This document shows positions 25,635 to 36,210 of a stretch of DNA of 64,000 nt, piece after piece (position 1 is the stretch's first letter; the number at the start of each line of letters is the position of its first letter). A program made the position numbers and the translations under genes. The notes below the pieces were generated by a model. That model was not told the DNA's origin, did not search any database, and saw only the letters and a list, made by a program, of their open reading frames with translations. Source of the DNA: Siphonodentalium dalli (taxonomy: Eukaryota > Mollusca > Scaphopoda > Gadilida > Siphonodentaliidae). The stretch is from contig CP136068.1 of NCBI GenBank assembly GCA_032622095.1, positions 50,650,443 through 50,714,442 of the forward strand, in the 5' to 3' direction.

Positions 25635-26684
25635 ATGCAAACTGATCCCACTCAACCAATCGATTTGCTGTGGAAAGCTACCGACATGTCACATCATAAT
25701 TTGTCAATAGGAGATCCTCAGGCAAACAGCAGTACAAACTCTGGAACACAAAACCAACCTAGGACACCGGGTGCTCTTGCTACAAATTCCAATGATATAA
25801 TTATTGACAGTGTAGTGAATAACAGTGATGTTAGCCCTAAAATCCTGCCCGAACCGTCGGTCGATCCACTCGACCACTTATCTCCTATAAATTGGTCAAA
25901 GGATACCAGCTCCCTAATGAGGGAAATTCTTGTCAAGACCAAAACATCTACTGACTTTACTACCACGAATCAAGCTGACACTCAGTCAAGATCTCCAACA
26001 TTCAGTAATATGCTGGCGAATACCGCAGGTGTTGGCAATTCGATTGCCTCTTCGAAAGCGCAATCTGACAATGTCGCATCGGGACAACATTCCTCGCACT
26101 CTACTTCAAACTATAACGAAAGTTTAAATAGCATTCCTGTCATTTCAACAACCGAGCAGAATGAGGAGAGACAACGAACGTCCAACACAGACCGCACGCG
26201 CGACGACATGAGAATGGCCCACAACTCGTCAGTTCGTAATAAATATGACAACAACTCGAAAATGCAAGTATTCAATTCATACCACCAACAAACTTCAGCA
26301 TCAGAAACTGAATCGACGCACATATTCCATGATGTCCCACCACGCGATTACCACGATGAAGAATATCGTCACGACGATACATGCGGCTTTAAAGGCGTGT
26401 TACCTAAAAGAGGTCGGAGAACCCGTAAAATCTTTATAGGAAGGATTGCTACAACTGCCAAAGAACGCGATCTTTGGACATTCTTCGAAAATAGAGGCAT
26501 ATTGCCCACATTCGTTCGACTCATGGCCAGTACAAGGAATGGCACACAATCAGCCCGAGTTAATTTATACGCAGATGATATAAAATTGCTGTACCAAGAA
26601 GATTTCTGGCCCAAAGGCATCATTGCCAGACCATGGCGTTCTGATCCACCTCAGCGTGACTATCATGGAGATACAGCCAAATAA
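25635..26684 (+). CDS. LINE ORF1 protein (RNA-binding, RRM-like C-terminus)
   Basis: ORF1 proteins of two-ORF LINEs bind the element RNA and form the retrotransposition particle. From the ATG at 25635 the protein has 349 residues; the ATG at 25686 is an alternative start. The frame is open further upstream to 25479, but that part is Helitron sequence and is excluded. The first two thirds are Ser/Thr/Asn/Gln-rich and look disordered. The last 85 or so residues form a compact basic domain with KIFIGRI, ARVNLYADD and FWPKGIIARPW, the pattern of RRM-like domains in many LINE ORF1 proteins. I see no CCHC zinc knuckle and no clear coiled coil. The stop (26682-26684) lies inside ORF2. Confidence 0.8.
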   Translation: MQTDPTQPIDLLWKATDMSHHNLSIGDPQANSSTNSGTQNQPRTPGALATNSNDIIIDSVVNNSDVSPKILPEPSVDPLDHLSPINWSKDTSSLMREILVKTKTSTDFTTTNQADTQSRSPTFSNMLANTAGVGNSIASSKAQSDNVASGQHSSHSTSNYNESLNSIPVISTTEQNEERQRTSNTDRTRDDMRMAHNSSVRNKYDNNSKMQVFNSYHQQTSASETESTHIFHDVPPRDYHDEEYRHDDTCGFKGVLPKRGRRTRKIFIGRIATTAKERDLWTFFENRGILPTFVRLMASTRNGTQSARVNLYADDIKLLYQEDFWPKGIIARPWRSDPPQRDYHGDTAK

Positions 26685-29600
26685 GCTTAATATATTGACG
26701 TGGAATGCCACAGGCTTCATGTCATCCCAGCTATACATTTGTGATATTCTGAAAACATTAAAATACAGCTTCGTCGGAATATCGGAGCATTGGCTTAGTG
26801 AACAAAATGTTATTTCACTTGAAACACTACATCATTCTTATTCCGCCGTGGTAAAGCCGGGGCGAACAATCAAAACTAAAATTAACGCCACGTTCACAAG
26901 AGACGGAGTAGCCATAATGATACGAAAAGACTTGCTCAACAGATGTACAGTGATCGATCTACCACACGAATGGTGCGCAGGCATCAACTTCAACGTTTCC
27001 CCCAGCATGTCACTGGCATTCATTCAAGTATATATGCCAAACACAAACCATGGAGATGACGAATTTCAGAAGTGTTTAGCATCTCTGTTGGACATTTATT
27101 CCATGCTATCACAAGAAAGTTCTGTTATTTTAATGGGTGATTTCAACGTACACCTAGGAGATGCCAGAGGTGAAAATCTCCCCACGCGTCACTCGTTCCG
27201 TTCTATGGTTATGAATACATTCTCCAAAGACACATGCATGTGGTCTACTGTTTGTTCGCCTTCGTGCAAGGGACCACGATTCACATTCTTTCCTTTCGCT
27301 GCAGTGGCCAGTCCAACCACTATTGATCATATCTTCATACCAGAATGTATGGTACATTTGGTATCGTCATGTCGCGTCTTGGATGATGTACCATCGAATG
27401 TGTCAAACCATCTGCCTGTGACATGTGCCATTACCGTGGACATGTATGACCACCAAACCACAGCCACCCGCAAACACATCCGCACTGTGTATAAATGGAA
27501 AGGTGATGACACTCAGGGTTACCGTATAATCCTGAATACGGCGTGCTCCGAGATGTTAAAGCGACATATCGTTGACAATTCTGACGTTGATAAATTGTAC
27601 GCGGATGTTGTATCCTCACTCCATGAGGCTGCCCTGTCAGCTATTGGTGAACGAAAGTTCCAGACACACACGAAGCCCTACTGGAATTCTGACCTATCTT
27701 CGCTACAACAAAATGTGAAAGCAAACCGTTCAAAGTGGTTATTGTCTGGGAAAAAACATTCTACGGAATCAAGTGATTATCTGAACTACAAGGACTCAAA
27801 ACGTCGATTTCGGCGGGCTCTAAGGATAGCCGTGCGCAATCACGAGCAAAAATTCCTGTTAGATGTTGAAACTGCAGCAAACGAAAATCCCACTCGTTTC
27901 TGGAAAATGACGAAGTCTAAAACTAACTCCCATGCAGTTACGAGTGGTATGGATTTCGGAAATGGTATGTGTAAAGAGCCTAGTGCGATCTTATCAGGCT
28001 GGAAATGCTATTTTGAGAACTTATACACTCCCACAGTACACGCTGATCCCGAGTTCAACAAATTCATTACCAACAGCCTCTCGTCGGAATTCGATCCCTC
28101 CTGCATAAATTATGACTCGACAGTATTTTGCAATGAAATTATGTCAGAAGATGTCAATGCTCAAATAAAAAACATGAAGAAAAACAAATCATCGGGTCCG
28201 GATGGTATTGCTAACGAGCACCTGATATTTTCTTCTAAACTCATGGTGTCAGTGATTTGTAAACTCTTCAATGGTATTCTTTCACGGGAATGGATTCCCA
28301 CGGTTATGAAATCTGGTATCATTATTCCTCTGCACAAAGGCGACCCGAAGCCGCGGACTAAGCCAGACAGTTATCGTGCAATCACACTTCTCTCCTCATT
28401 GTATAAACTATTCGAGTCGGTCATCTTACACAGATTTCTGAAAAGTCCATCCCTTAATAAATTTCCACATGCTCTGCAATTCGGATTCCAGAAGGGAGTC
28501 AGCTGCACTATGACGTCATTCATTGTGCAAGAAGCTATACACTATGCACGCGACAACCACTCCAAAGCTTATGTTTGCTACCTTGACTCTGCAAAGGCAT
28601 TTGACTGCGTTTGGCACGAGGGCCTCCTGTACAAACTGAACGACCTCGGATTCAATGGGAAAATACTTCGGATAATCCGCAACATGTACTCAAATTGCGC
28701 TAGCCGTGTGCTCCATAATGGTGATTTGTCAGAGTCATTTGAAATTCGTCAAGGAACAAGACAAGGGGCCGTAACATCGCCTTTTTTCTACTTGACATTC
28801 ATTGACGATCTCTTGTCTACTCTGGAAGTTTCAGATCAAGGTGCATCTATTGGCAATATCAACACTACCTCACCAACAACTGCAGATGATATTACTATAG
28901 TTTCCCTCACAAAAGCTGGTTTGGACAACTTGATGAAAATCTGCTTCAACTACAGCAAGAAATGGCGCTTCTGTTTTTCAAAATCTAAGAGTTCCGTTGT
29001 CGTATACAACGAAACGAAACAACAACACACAAACCAACAAAGATCGTGGGTTCTTGGGAATGACACGATCGATGAAAGCACCGACTGTCGCCATCTGGGA
29101 ATTTCTCAAGGAAAATTCGGCAACACTGTTAACCGTGCTACAAATATATCTGAAGTGTTGAGAAAAACATACTTCTCTATCGCTGGTAGGAAATCCTTAA
29201 GTATGTGCACCCCTCTCACAATGAATAATCTCCTACACACAGTTGTGCTTCCAAAGGCTCTTTATGGCGCTGAACTCCTATATTCAACAGATGACAACGC
29301 TCTCTGCACAATTGAAAAGGGTCTACGTACATGTATAAAGCACATACAGAATCTTCCAACAAGGGCGAGCACAAACCTCTCACTCAGTCTCCTGGGTGTT
29401 TTACCGATGAGTCGCCAACTACATTTGAGAAAACTTCTCTTCCTCGGCGAACTTATCCACTTGCCTGCGACTCGAGACTTTCCTTTACGAATTTTCATGA
29501 AAAACCTCTATATGCACAATTTATTCAATGTGAATACCACCCGTTATGTAAAAGACATCATCGATGTTCTAGAAGTGTACAATCTGTCTTCTTATCTTCA

Positions 29601-30153
29601 AGAATTCTTATCTTCTGGATCCTTCCCAAAGAAGATCATTTGGAAGCAACTCGTTAAGTCGACCATAAGAGCCCACTATTGTGATGCATGGACTTCAGCA
29701 GTGGGTGCCAATGGTCGCTCTTCTAATCTTCTCCTCATTCATAACCAGCCTCTCGCAGTCTGGAGTGTGTGGCGTCTTCTTGCTGCCCATCCTAACAGGA
29801 GTTTGGAACTGAAAAATCTTGCTAGACTTCTAAATAGATTGTTGTTCGAAAACAATGCCCGATGCATGCTGTGTGGCCACACATATAACAATGAAATTGG
29901 ACATATCACTGACTCGTGCATATCTGCCACCATGTACAGACTCCGATATAATTACTGGTGTATGCTTATCGATAGCTTCGACATCCAACTATTTAGTTAC
30001 CTGGATGCTCTCCCAAACGACCATTTAAATGCGCTGTTACTTGGCAGTACCCAGCTTGGTTGTCATATCCCGACTGAGTCATGGGAGCAGCTCATCATCG
30101 CATCTGCTGCATTTCTGTATGTTGGTTGTCAACTAATTCGCCCCGGAAGTTAA
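26665..30153 (+). CDS. LINE ORF2 protein: AP-like endonuclease and reverse transcriptase
   Basis: The enzyme nicks target DNA and primes reverse transcription there. Residue numbers count from the upstream ATG at 26623 (1176 residues); the likelier start is at 26665 (1162 residues), overlapping ORF1 by 20 bp. Endonuclease, about 22-270: N28 (TWNATG), E55 (SEHW), Y137, D173 and N175 (GDFN), D235-H236 (IDH), and S261-N262-H263 where SDH is usual. Reverse transcriptase, about 500-800: SSGPDGI (523-529), YRAITLLSSLYKLFE, motif A D655 (DSAKAFD), motif B RQGTRQGAVTSP, and motif C T753-A-D-D instead of YADD. A C-terminal zinc-finger-like C-x2-C-x9-H-x4-C lies near 1080-1100. No stops or frameshifts, so the frame looks intact. 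Whether SNH weakens cleavage cannot be told from sequence. Confidence 0.93.
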   Translation: MEIQPNKLNILTWNATGFMSSQLYICDILKTLKYSFVGISEHWLSEQNVISLETLHHSYSAVVKPGRTIKTKINATFTRDGVAIMIRKDLLNRCTVIDLPHEWCAGINFNVSPSMSLAFIQVYMPNTNHGDDEFQKCLASLLDIYSMLSQESSVILMGDFNVHLGDARGENLPTRHSFRSMVMNTFSKDTCMWSTVCSPSCKGPRFTFFPFAAVASPTTIDHIFIPECMVHLVSSCRVLDDVPSNVSNHLPVTCAITVDMYDHQTTATRKHIRTVYKWKGDDTQGYRIILNTACSEMLKRHIVDNSDVDKLYADVVSSLHEAALSAIGERKFQTHTKPYWNSDLSSLQQNVKANRSKWLLSGKKHSTESSDYLNYKDSKRRFRRALRIAVRNHEQKFLLDVETAANENPTRFWKMTKSKTNSHAVTSGMDFGNGMCKEPSAILSGWKCYFENLYTPTVHADPEFNKFITNSLSSEFDPSCINYDSTVFCNEIMSEDVNAQIKNMKKNKSSGPDGIANEHLIFSSKLMVSVICKLFNGILSREWIPTVMKSGIIIPLHKGDPKPRTKPDSYRAITLLSSLYKLFESVILHRFLKSPSLNKFPHALQFGFQKGVSCTMTSFIVQEAIHYARDNHSKAYVCYLDSAKAFDCVWHEGLLYKLNDLGFNGKILRIIRNMYSNCASRVLHNGDLSESFEIRQGTRQGAVTSPFFYLTFIDDLLSTLEVSDQGASIGNINTTSPTTADDITIVSLTKAGLDNLMKICFNYSKKWRFCFSKSKSSVVVYNETKQQHTNQQRSWVLGNDTIDESTDCRHLGISQGKFGNTVNRATNISEVLRKTYFSIAGRKSLSMCTPLTMNNLLHTVVLPKALYGAELLYSTDDNALCTIEKGLRTCIKHIQNLPTRASTNLSLSLLGVLPMSRQLHLRKLLFLGELIHLPATRDFPLRIFMKNLYMHNLFNVNTTRYVKDIIDVLEVYNLSSYLQEFLSSGSFPKKIIWKQLVKSTIRAHYCDAWTSAVGANGRSSNLLLIHNQPLAVWSVWRLLAAHPNRSLELKNLARLLNRLLFENNARCMLCGHTYNNEIGHITDSCISATMYRLRYNYWCMLIDSFDIQLFSYLDALPNDHLNALLLGSTQLGCHIPTESWEQLIIASAAFLYVGCQLIRPGS

Positions 30154-30435
30154 AAGATGACATTCACATGACTTTTGATGCAATATGCCTCTCATGTGGA
30201 CAATTTTCAACTATGATCTGGCCTCCTTGCCACCCGCATCTACAATGTTTTATCATATACTCGTTTTTACCTTGCTATTCGTACAATGTACACACCTTTC
30301 CAATGTATGTATACAATGTCCTTCCTTGTAAATAGATGCTGGTGTATAGTCCACTTACAATGGTCTCGTTACCACATATTTTCTGTAACTGATATGTATA
30401 TATGCTCTTCATACTTGGAGGTCAATAAACAATAA
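30154..30435 (+). promoter_or_regulatory. LINE 3' UTR with polyadenylation signal
   Basis: Non-coding tail from the ORF2 stop to the junction with Helitron sequence. AATAAA occurs at 30424-30429, just before an AATAATAA tail, consistent with a LINE 3' end. Confidence 0.65.
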
Positions 30436-31172
30436 TAATGTACTATTTCGAGCGATAACAATTGTCAGACTCCCATCGTGAACCTCAACACGAAGTAAAC
30501 ACGTGTTTCGAGCGATAACATTGCATTGAAGTCAGACTCCCATCGTGGACCCCCAAGACGACGTAAACACGTGTTTGTTCCCGTATAACTCTGGAGACTC
30601 TGACTTCATATATATATATAATGACGTTATTAACCCCGGCCGTGCCGTTTGAGCTGATTTTAATGACTGGGAGTGGAGTACGGGTGCTCGGAGCTTCTGG
30701 AAAACGCGTGGACGACATCGTACGTGTTATTTTACCTCTAGATGGGAAGTTTGAGCTCAATCTGTCCAGCCGTTGTACTATTTCGAGCGATAACAATTGT
30801 CAGACTCCCATCGTGAACCTCAACACGAAGTAAACACGTGTTTCGAGCGATAACATTGCATTGAAGTCAGACTCCCATCGTGGACCCCCAAGACGACGTA
30901 AACACGTGTTTGTTCCGGTATAACTCTGGAGACTCTGACTTCATATATATATATAATGACGTTATTAACCCCGGCCGTGCCGTTTGAGCTGATTTTGATG
31001 AATGGGAGTGGAGAACGGGTGCTCTGAGCTTTTCTAAACCGCGACCACTTTCGTGTCGGTGTGATTTGACACTTACATAGGAAATTTGATCTCAATCTGT
31101 ACACGCGTTTTGGATTCTATGAAGTACACACATACACACATACGAAGTCTCAAAATATATAGTATAGATAGA

Positions 31173-32491
31173 CTAGCAGGTTAGCCCGCCACCGGCGTCT
31201 TGTCCGAAACATGAGATTTTTAAAATATTTTTGTTTAATTTTTAGCCCCACGCGTTTCAATAAGAAAAATTTGTACCCGGTAGCTCCACCCGTTTCCGAG
31301 ATCTCGTCTGCGCATGCGCGAAGCTGGCGTCGCACGGACTCGGCGACCCGATAAAATGTGTACCCGGCGCAAGATACATTCACATAGCAAATTTCAAGTC
31401 GATAGCTCCACCCGTTTCCGAGATCTCGTCTGCGTATGCGCTGCACGGGCGTCGCACGGGCTCGGCGACCCGATAAAATTTGTACCCGGCGCAAGATACA
31501 TTCACATACCAAATTTCAAGTCGATAGCTCCACCCGTTTCCGATATCTCGTCTGCGCATGCGTCGCACGGGCTCGCCAATACGACAGCGACGACCACCTG
31601 GTCAAACTACACTCACGTACCAAGTTTCGTCCCGATCGGTCGAAGTGTTGGTATCTGATGCAAAAGACGAAATTGTGAGTGTTGGTCAATAGTCCCCGCC
31701 GTGAACCTCATCGTCGCAAAGAGCGGACAGTCAATTAACCCCGTTGTGAACCTCAATCACCAACGCGACGTAAACATGTGTTGCGTTCTAAAAATAGGAA
31801 AGCATTTTCTCTCTGCATAATTCTGCAGATGCTAATAACGTTGCTCCCCGTAGGTAGCAATATCGTTGTTGTTGATATTTACGGCTTGGGGGCTATTTTC
31901 TTATTTAGCAAGTTTGAGCTCAATCGGTTCGAGTCTATAAAGGACACACTCATATATATGACACTTCCCGTGGGTAGCAAGTTTGAGCTCAATCGGCATT
32001 CCCTGGAATTTCCCGTAGATTGGCAGATTCCAGTAGCTTTTTATAACGGTATATCTGGGGAGAAATCTGATGCTATATTCGTGATTATCTGGGATGATTT
32101 CGGTATATAACTATATACTGTAAAAACAAAGCGCGCCATCCGTGCTCGCAGGGTTGGTCAGAAACAAATGTTTTTTAAATTTAATGTATGTTCCGTATAT
32201 CTCTCTGCAGATGCAAATAGCGTTGAATGGCAAATAGACGCTCTTTATAGAGATGCGTCAAAAACAAACGCTCATTAAATAATCACTTGATTAACCCACG
32301 CCGTGCCTTTGCGGTGATTTGAGATTGGAGAACGGGTGCTCTGAGCTTTTCTAAACTGCGACCACGGTCGTGTCGGTGGTATTTGACACTTACATAGGAA
32401 GTTTGAGCTAAATCTTTACACGCGTTTTGGATTCTATGAAGTACACACACACACACACACATATACGAAGTCTCAAAATATATAGTATAGA
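31173..32491 (-). repeat. Helitron-like unit 11 (full-length type, 1319 bp)
   Basis: Same organisation and nearly the same sequence as units 4, 5, 7 and 12. The second GCGCATGC motif is changed to GCGTATGC near 31433, shared with unit 10. Confidence 0.8.
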
Positions 32492-33810
32492 CTAGCAGGT
32501 TAGCCCGCCACCGGCGTCTTGTCCGAAACATGAGATTTTTAAAATATTTTTGTTTAATTTTTAGCCCCACGCGTTTCAATAAGAAAAATTTGTACCCGGT
32601 AGCTCCACCCGTTTCCGAGATCTGGTCTGCGCATGCGCGAAGCTGGCGTCGCACGGACTCGGCGACCCGATAAAATGTGTACCCGGCGCAAGATACATTC
32701 ACATAGCAAATTTCAAGTCGATAGCTCCACCCGTTTCCGAGATCTCGTCTGCGCATGCGCTGCACGGGCGTCGCACGGGCTCGGCGACCCGATAAAATTT
32801 GTACCCGGCGCAAGATACATTCACATACCAAATTTCAAGTCGATAGCTCCACCCGTTTCCGATATCTCGTCTGCGCATGCGTCGCACGGGCTCGCCAATA
32901 CGACAGCGACGACCACCTGGTCAAACTACACTCACGTACCAAGTTTCGTCCCGATCGGTCGAGGTGTTGGTATCTGATGCAAAAGACGAAATTGTGAGTG
33001 TTGGTCAATAGTCCCCGCCGTGAACCTCATCGTCGCAAAGAGCGGACAGTCAATTAACCCCGTTGTGAACCTCAATCACCAACGCGACGTAAACATGTGT
33101 TGCGTTCTAAAAATAGGAAAGCATTTTCTCTCTGCATAATTCTGCAGATGCTAATAACGTTGCTCCCCGTAGGTAGCAATATCGTTGTTGTTGATATTTA
33201 CGGCTTGGGGGCTATTTTCTTATTTAGCAAGTTTGAGCTCAATCGGTTCGAGTCTATAAAGGACACACTCATATATATGACACTTCCCGTGGGTAGCAAG
33301 TTTGAGCTCAATCGGCATTCCCTGGAATTTCCCGTAGATTGGCAGATTCCAGTAGCTTTTTATAACGGTATATCTGGGGAGAAATCTGATGCTATATTCG
33401 TGATTATCTGGGATGATTTCGGTATATAACTATATACTGTAAAAACAAAGCGCGCCATCCGTGCTCGCAGGGTTGGTCAGAAACAAATGTTTTTTTAATT
33501 TAATGTATGTTCCGTATATCTCTCTGCAGATGCAAATAGCGTTGAATGGCAAACAGACGCTCTTTATAGAGATGCGTCAAAAACAAACGCTCATTAAATA
33601 ATCACTTGATTAACCCACGCCGTGCCTTTGCGGTGATTTGAGATTGGAGAACGGGTGCTCTGAGCTTTTCTAAACTGCGACCACGGTCAAGTCGGTGGGA
33701 TTTGACACTTACATAGGAAGTTTGAGCTAAATCTTTACACGCGTTTTGGATTCTATGAAGTACACACACACACACATATACGAAGTCTCAAAATATATAG
33801 TATAGATAGA
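32492..33810 (-). repeat. Helitron-like unit 12 (full-length type, 1319 bp)
   Basis: Nearly identical to unit 11 and unit 5. The junction with unit 13 is GATAGA|CTAG, an exact CTAG/TC join on the minus strand. Confidence 0.8.
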
Positions 33811-35006
33811 CTAGCAGGTTAGCCCGCCACCGGCGGCTTGTCCGAAACATGACATTTTTTTATATATATTTTTTTAATTTTTAGCTCCACGCGTTTCAAT
33901 AAGAAAAATTTGTACCCGGTAGCTCCACCCGTTTCCGAGATCTGGTCTGCGCATGCGCGAAGCTGGCGTCGCACGGGCTCGGCGACCCGATAAAATGTGT
34001 ACCCGGCGCAAGATACATTCACATACCAAATTTCAAGTCGATAGCTCCACCCGTTTCCGATATCTCGTCTGCGCATGCGCTGCACGGGCGTCGCACGGGC
34101 TCGCCAATACGACAGCGACGACCACCTGGTCAAACTACACTCACGTACCAAGTTTCGTCCCGATCGGTCGAGGTGTTGGTATCTGATGCAAAAGACGAAA
34201 TTGTGAGTGTTGGTCAATAGTCCCCGCCGTGAACCTCATCGTCGCAAAGAGCGGACAGTCAATTAACCCCGTTGTGAACCTCAATCACCAACGCGACGTA
34301 AACATGTGTTGCGTTCTAAAAATAGGAAAGCACTTTCTCTCTGCATAATTCTGCAGATGCTAATAACGTTGCTCCCCGTAGGTAGCAATATCGTTGTTGT
34401 TGATATTTACGGCTTGGGGGCTATTTTCTTATTTAGCAAGTTTGAGCTCAATCGGTTCGAGTCTATAAAGGACACACTCATATATATGACACTTCCCGTG
34501 GGTAGCAAGTTTGAGCTCAATCGGCATTCCCTGGAATTTCCCGTAGATTGGCAGATTCCAGTAGCTTTATAACGATATATCTGGGGAGAAATCTGATGCT
34601 ATATTCGTGATTATCTGGGATGATTTCGGTATATACCGAACTATAAAAACAAAGCGCGCCATCCGTTCTCGCAGGGAATAAATTTCGAGCGATAACGTTT
34701 GCGTTCCCGTATAACTCTGCAGATGCGAATAACGTTGAATGGGAAACAGACGCTCTTTATAGAGATGCGTCAAAAACAAACGCTCATTAAATAATCACTT
34801 GATTAAACCCCGCCGTGCCTTTGCGGTGATTTGAGATTGGAGAACGGGTGCTCTGGGCTTCTCTAAACCGCGACCACGGTCGTGTCGGTGGGTATTTGAC
34901 ACTCACATAGGAAATTTGATCTCAATCTGTACACGCGTTTTGGATTCTATGAAGTACACACACACACACACACACATATACGAAGTCTCAAAATATATAG
35001 TATAGA
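33811..35006 (-). repeat. Helitron-like unit 13 (one 122-bp repeat fewer)
   Basis: Same order as unit 12 but about 120 bp shorter, because one 122-bp repeat is absent between 34020 and 34110. The distal part (after 34560) resembles units 1 and 14 rather than 12. Confidence 0.75.
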
Positions 35007-36210
35007 CTAGCAGGTTAGCCCGCCACTGGCGGCATTCGTCCCATGGCTTTGGTCGATTCATTAATTTTAGTTTTTCAATGTAACCCCGTACAGGACCGGG
35101 CTACTCAAAAACCAAATTTCAAGTCGATAGCTCCACCCGTTTCCGAGATCTGGTTTGCGCATGCGAGAATCTGGCGTCGCACGGGCTCGGCGACCCGATA
35201 AAATTCGTATCCGGGGCAAGATACATTCACATACCAAATTTCAAGTCGATAGCTCCACCCGTTTCCGATATCTCGTCTGCGCATGCGCTGCACGGGCGTC
35301 GCACGGGCTCGCCAATACGACAGCGACGACCACCTGGTCAAACTACACTCACGTACCAAGTTTCGTCCCGATCGGTCGAGGTGTTGGTATCTGATGCAAA
35401 AGACGAAATTGTGAGTGTTGGTCAATAGTCCCCGCCGTGAACCTCATCGAAGCAAAGAGCGGACAGTCAATTAACCCCGTTGTGAACCTCAATCACCAAC
35501 GCGACGTAAACATGTGTTGCGTTCTAAAAATAGGAAAGCACTTTCTCTCTGCATAATTCTGCAGATGCTAATAACGTTGCTCCCCGTAGGTAGCAATATC
35601 GTTGTTGTTGATATTTACGGCTTGGGGGCTATTTTCTTATTTAGCAAGTTTGAGCTCAATCGGTTAGAGTCTATAAAGGACACACTCATATATATGACAC
35701 TTCCCGTAGGTAGCAAGTTTGAGCTCAATCGGCATTCCCTGGAATTTCCCGTAGATTGACAGATTCCAGTAGCTTTATAACGGTATATCTGGGGAGAAAT
35801 CTGATGCTGTATTCGTGATTATCTGGGATGATTTCGGTATATACCAAAGGTATATACTGTAAAAACAAAGCGCGCCATCCGTGCTCGCAGGGAATAAATT
35901 TCGAGCGATAACGTTTGCGTTCCCGTATAACTCTGCAGATGCGAATAACGTTGAATGGGAAACAGACGCTCTTTATAGAGATGCGTCAAAAACAAACGCT
36001 CATTAAATAATTACTTGATTAACCCACGCCGTGCCTTTGCGGTGATTTTGAGAGTGGAGAACGCGTGCTCTGAGCTTCTCCAAAACGCCGCGACGACGAT
36101 TCCCGTGGGTTTTTACATTTAGATGGGAAGTTTGAACTCAATCGAGCGAACCGTTTTCGATTCTATGAAGTACATATATATATACGAAGTCTCAAAATAT
36201 ATAGTATAGA
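35007..36210 (-). repeat. Helitron-like unit 14
   Basis: Starts with the CCGCCACTGGCGG hairpin version also seen in unit 1, then diverges (35040-35110) before joining the 122-bp repeat region. It lacks the usual CA tract and has a short TA tract near 36173. Confidence 0.72.

Larger units (their letters stand above)
25605..30435 (+). mobile_element. APE-type non-LTR retrotransposon (LINE) with two ORFs
   Basis: About 4.83 kb inserted in Helitron unit 10, in the opposite orientation to the Helitron. ORF1 and ORF2 overlap, and about 280 bp of 3' UTR follow, ending in AATAAA (30424-30429) and an (AAT)n-like tail. Only about 30 bp precede the first plausible ORF1 start, so the 5' UTR is missing and the copy is probably 5'-truncated. 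No matching direct repeats flank it; instead the target lost about 147 bp. Intact ORFs suggest it is young. The clade (CR1-, Jockey- or I-like) is not assigned. Confidence 0.9.
25338..31172 (-). repeat. Helitron-like unit 10, interrupted by a LINE
   Basis: 25338-25604 and 30436-31172 are Helitron sequence of the unit-8 type; 25605-30435 is a plus-strand LINE. Compared with unit 8, about 147 bp (equivalent to 23304-23450) are missing at the insertion point, so the LINE replaced rather than duplicated target sequence. Confidence 0.75.

Noticed and set aside
30436-31172. The Helitron blocks beside the LINE as long terminal repeats of an LTR element
   Set aside because: The same blocks occur in units without a LINE, have no TG...CA ends, and the internal element is a non-LTR LINE.
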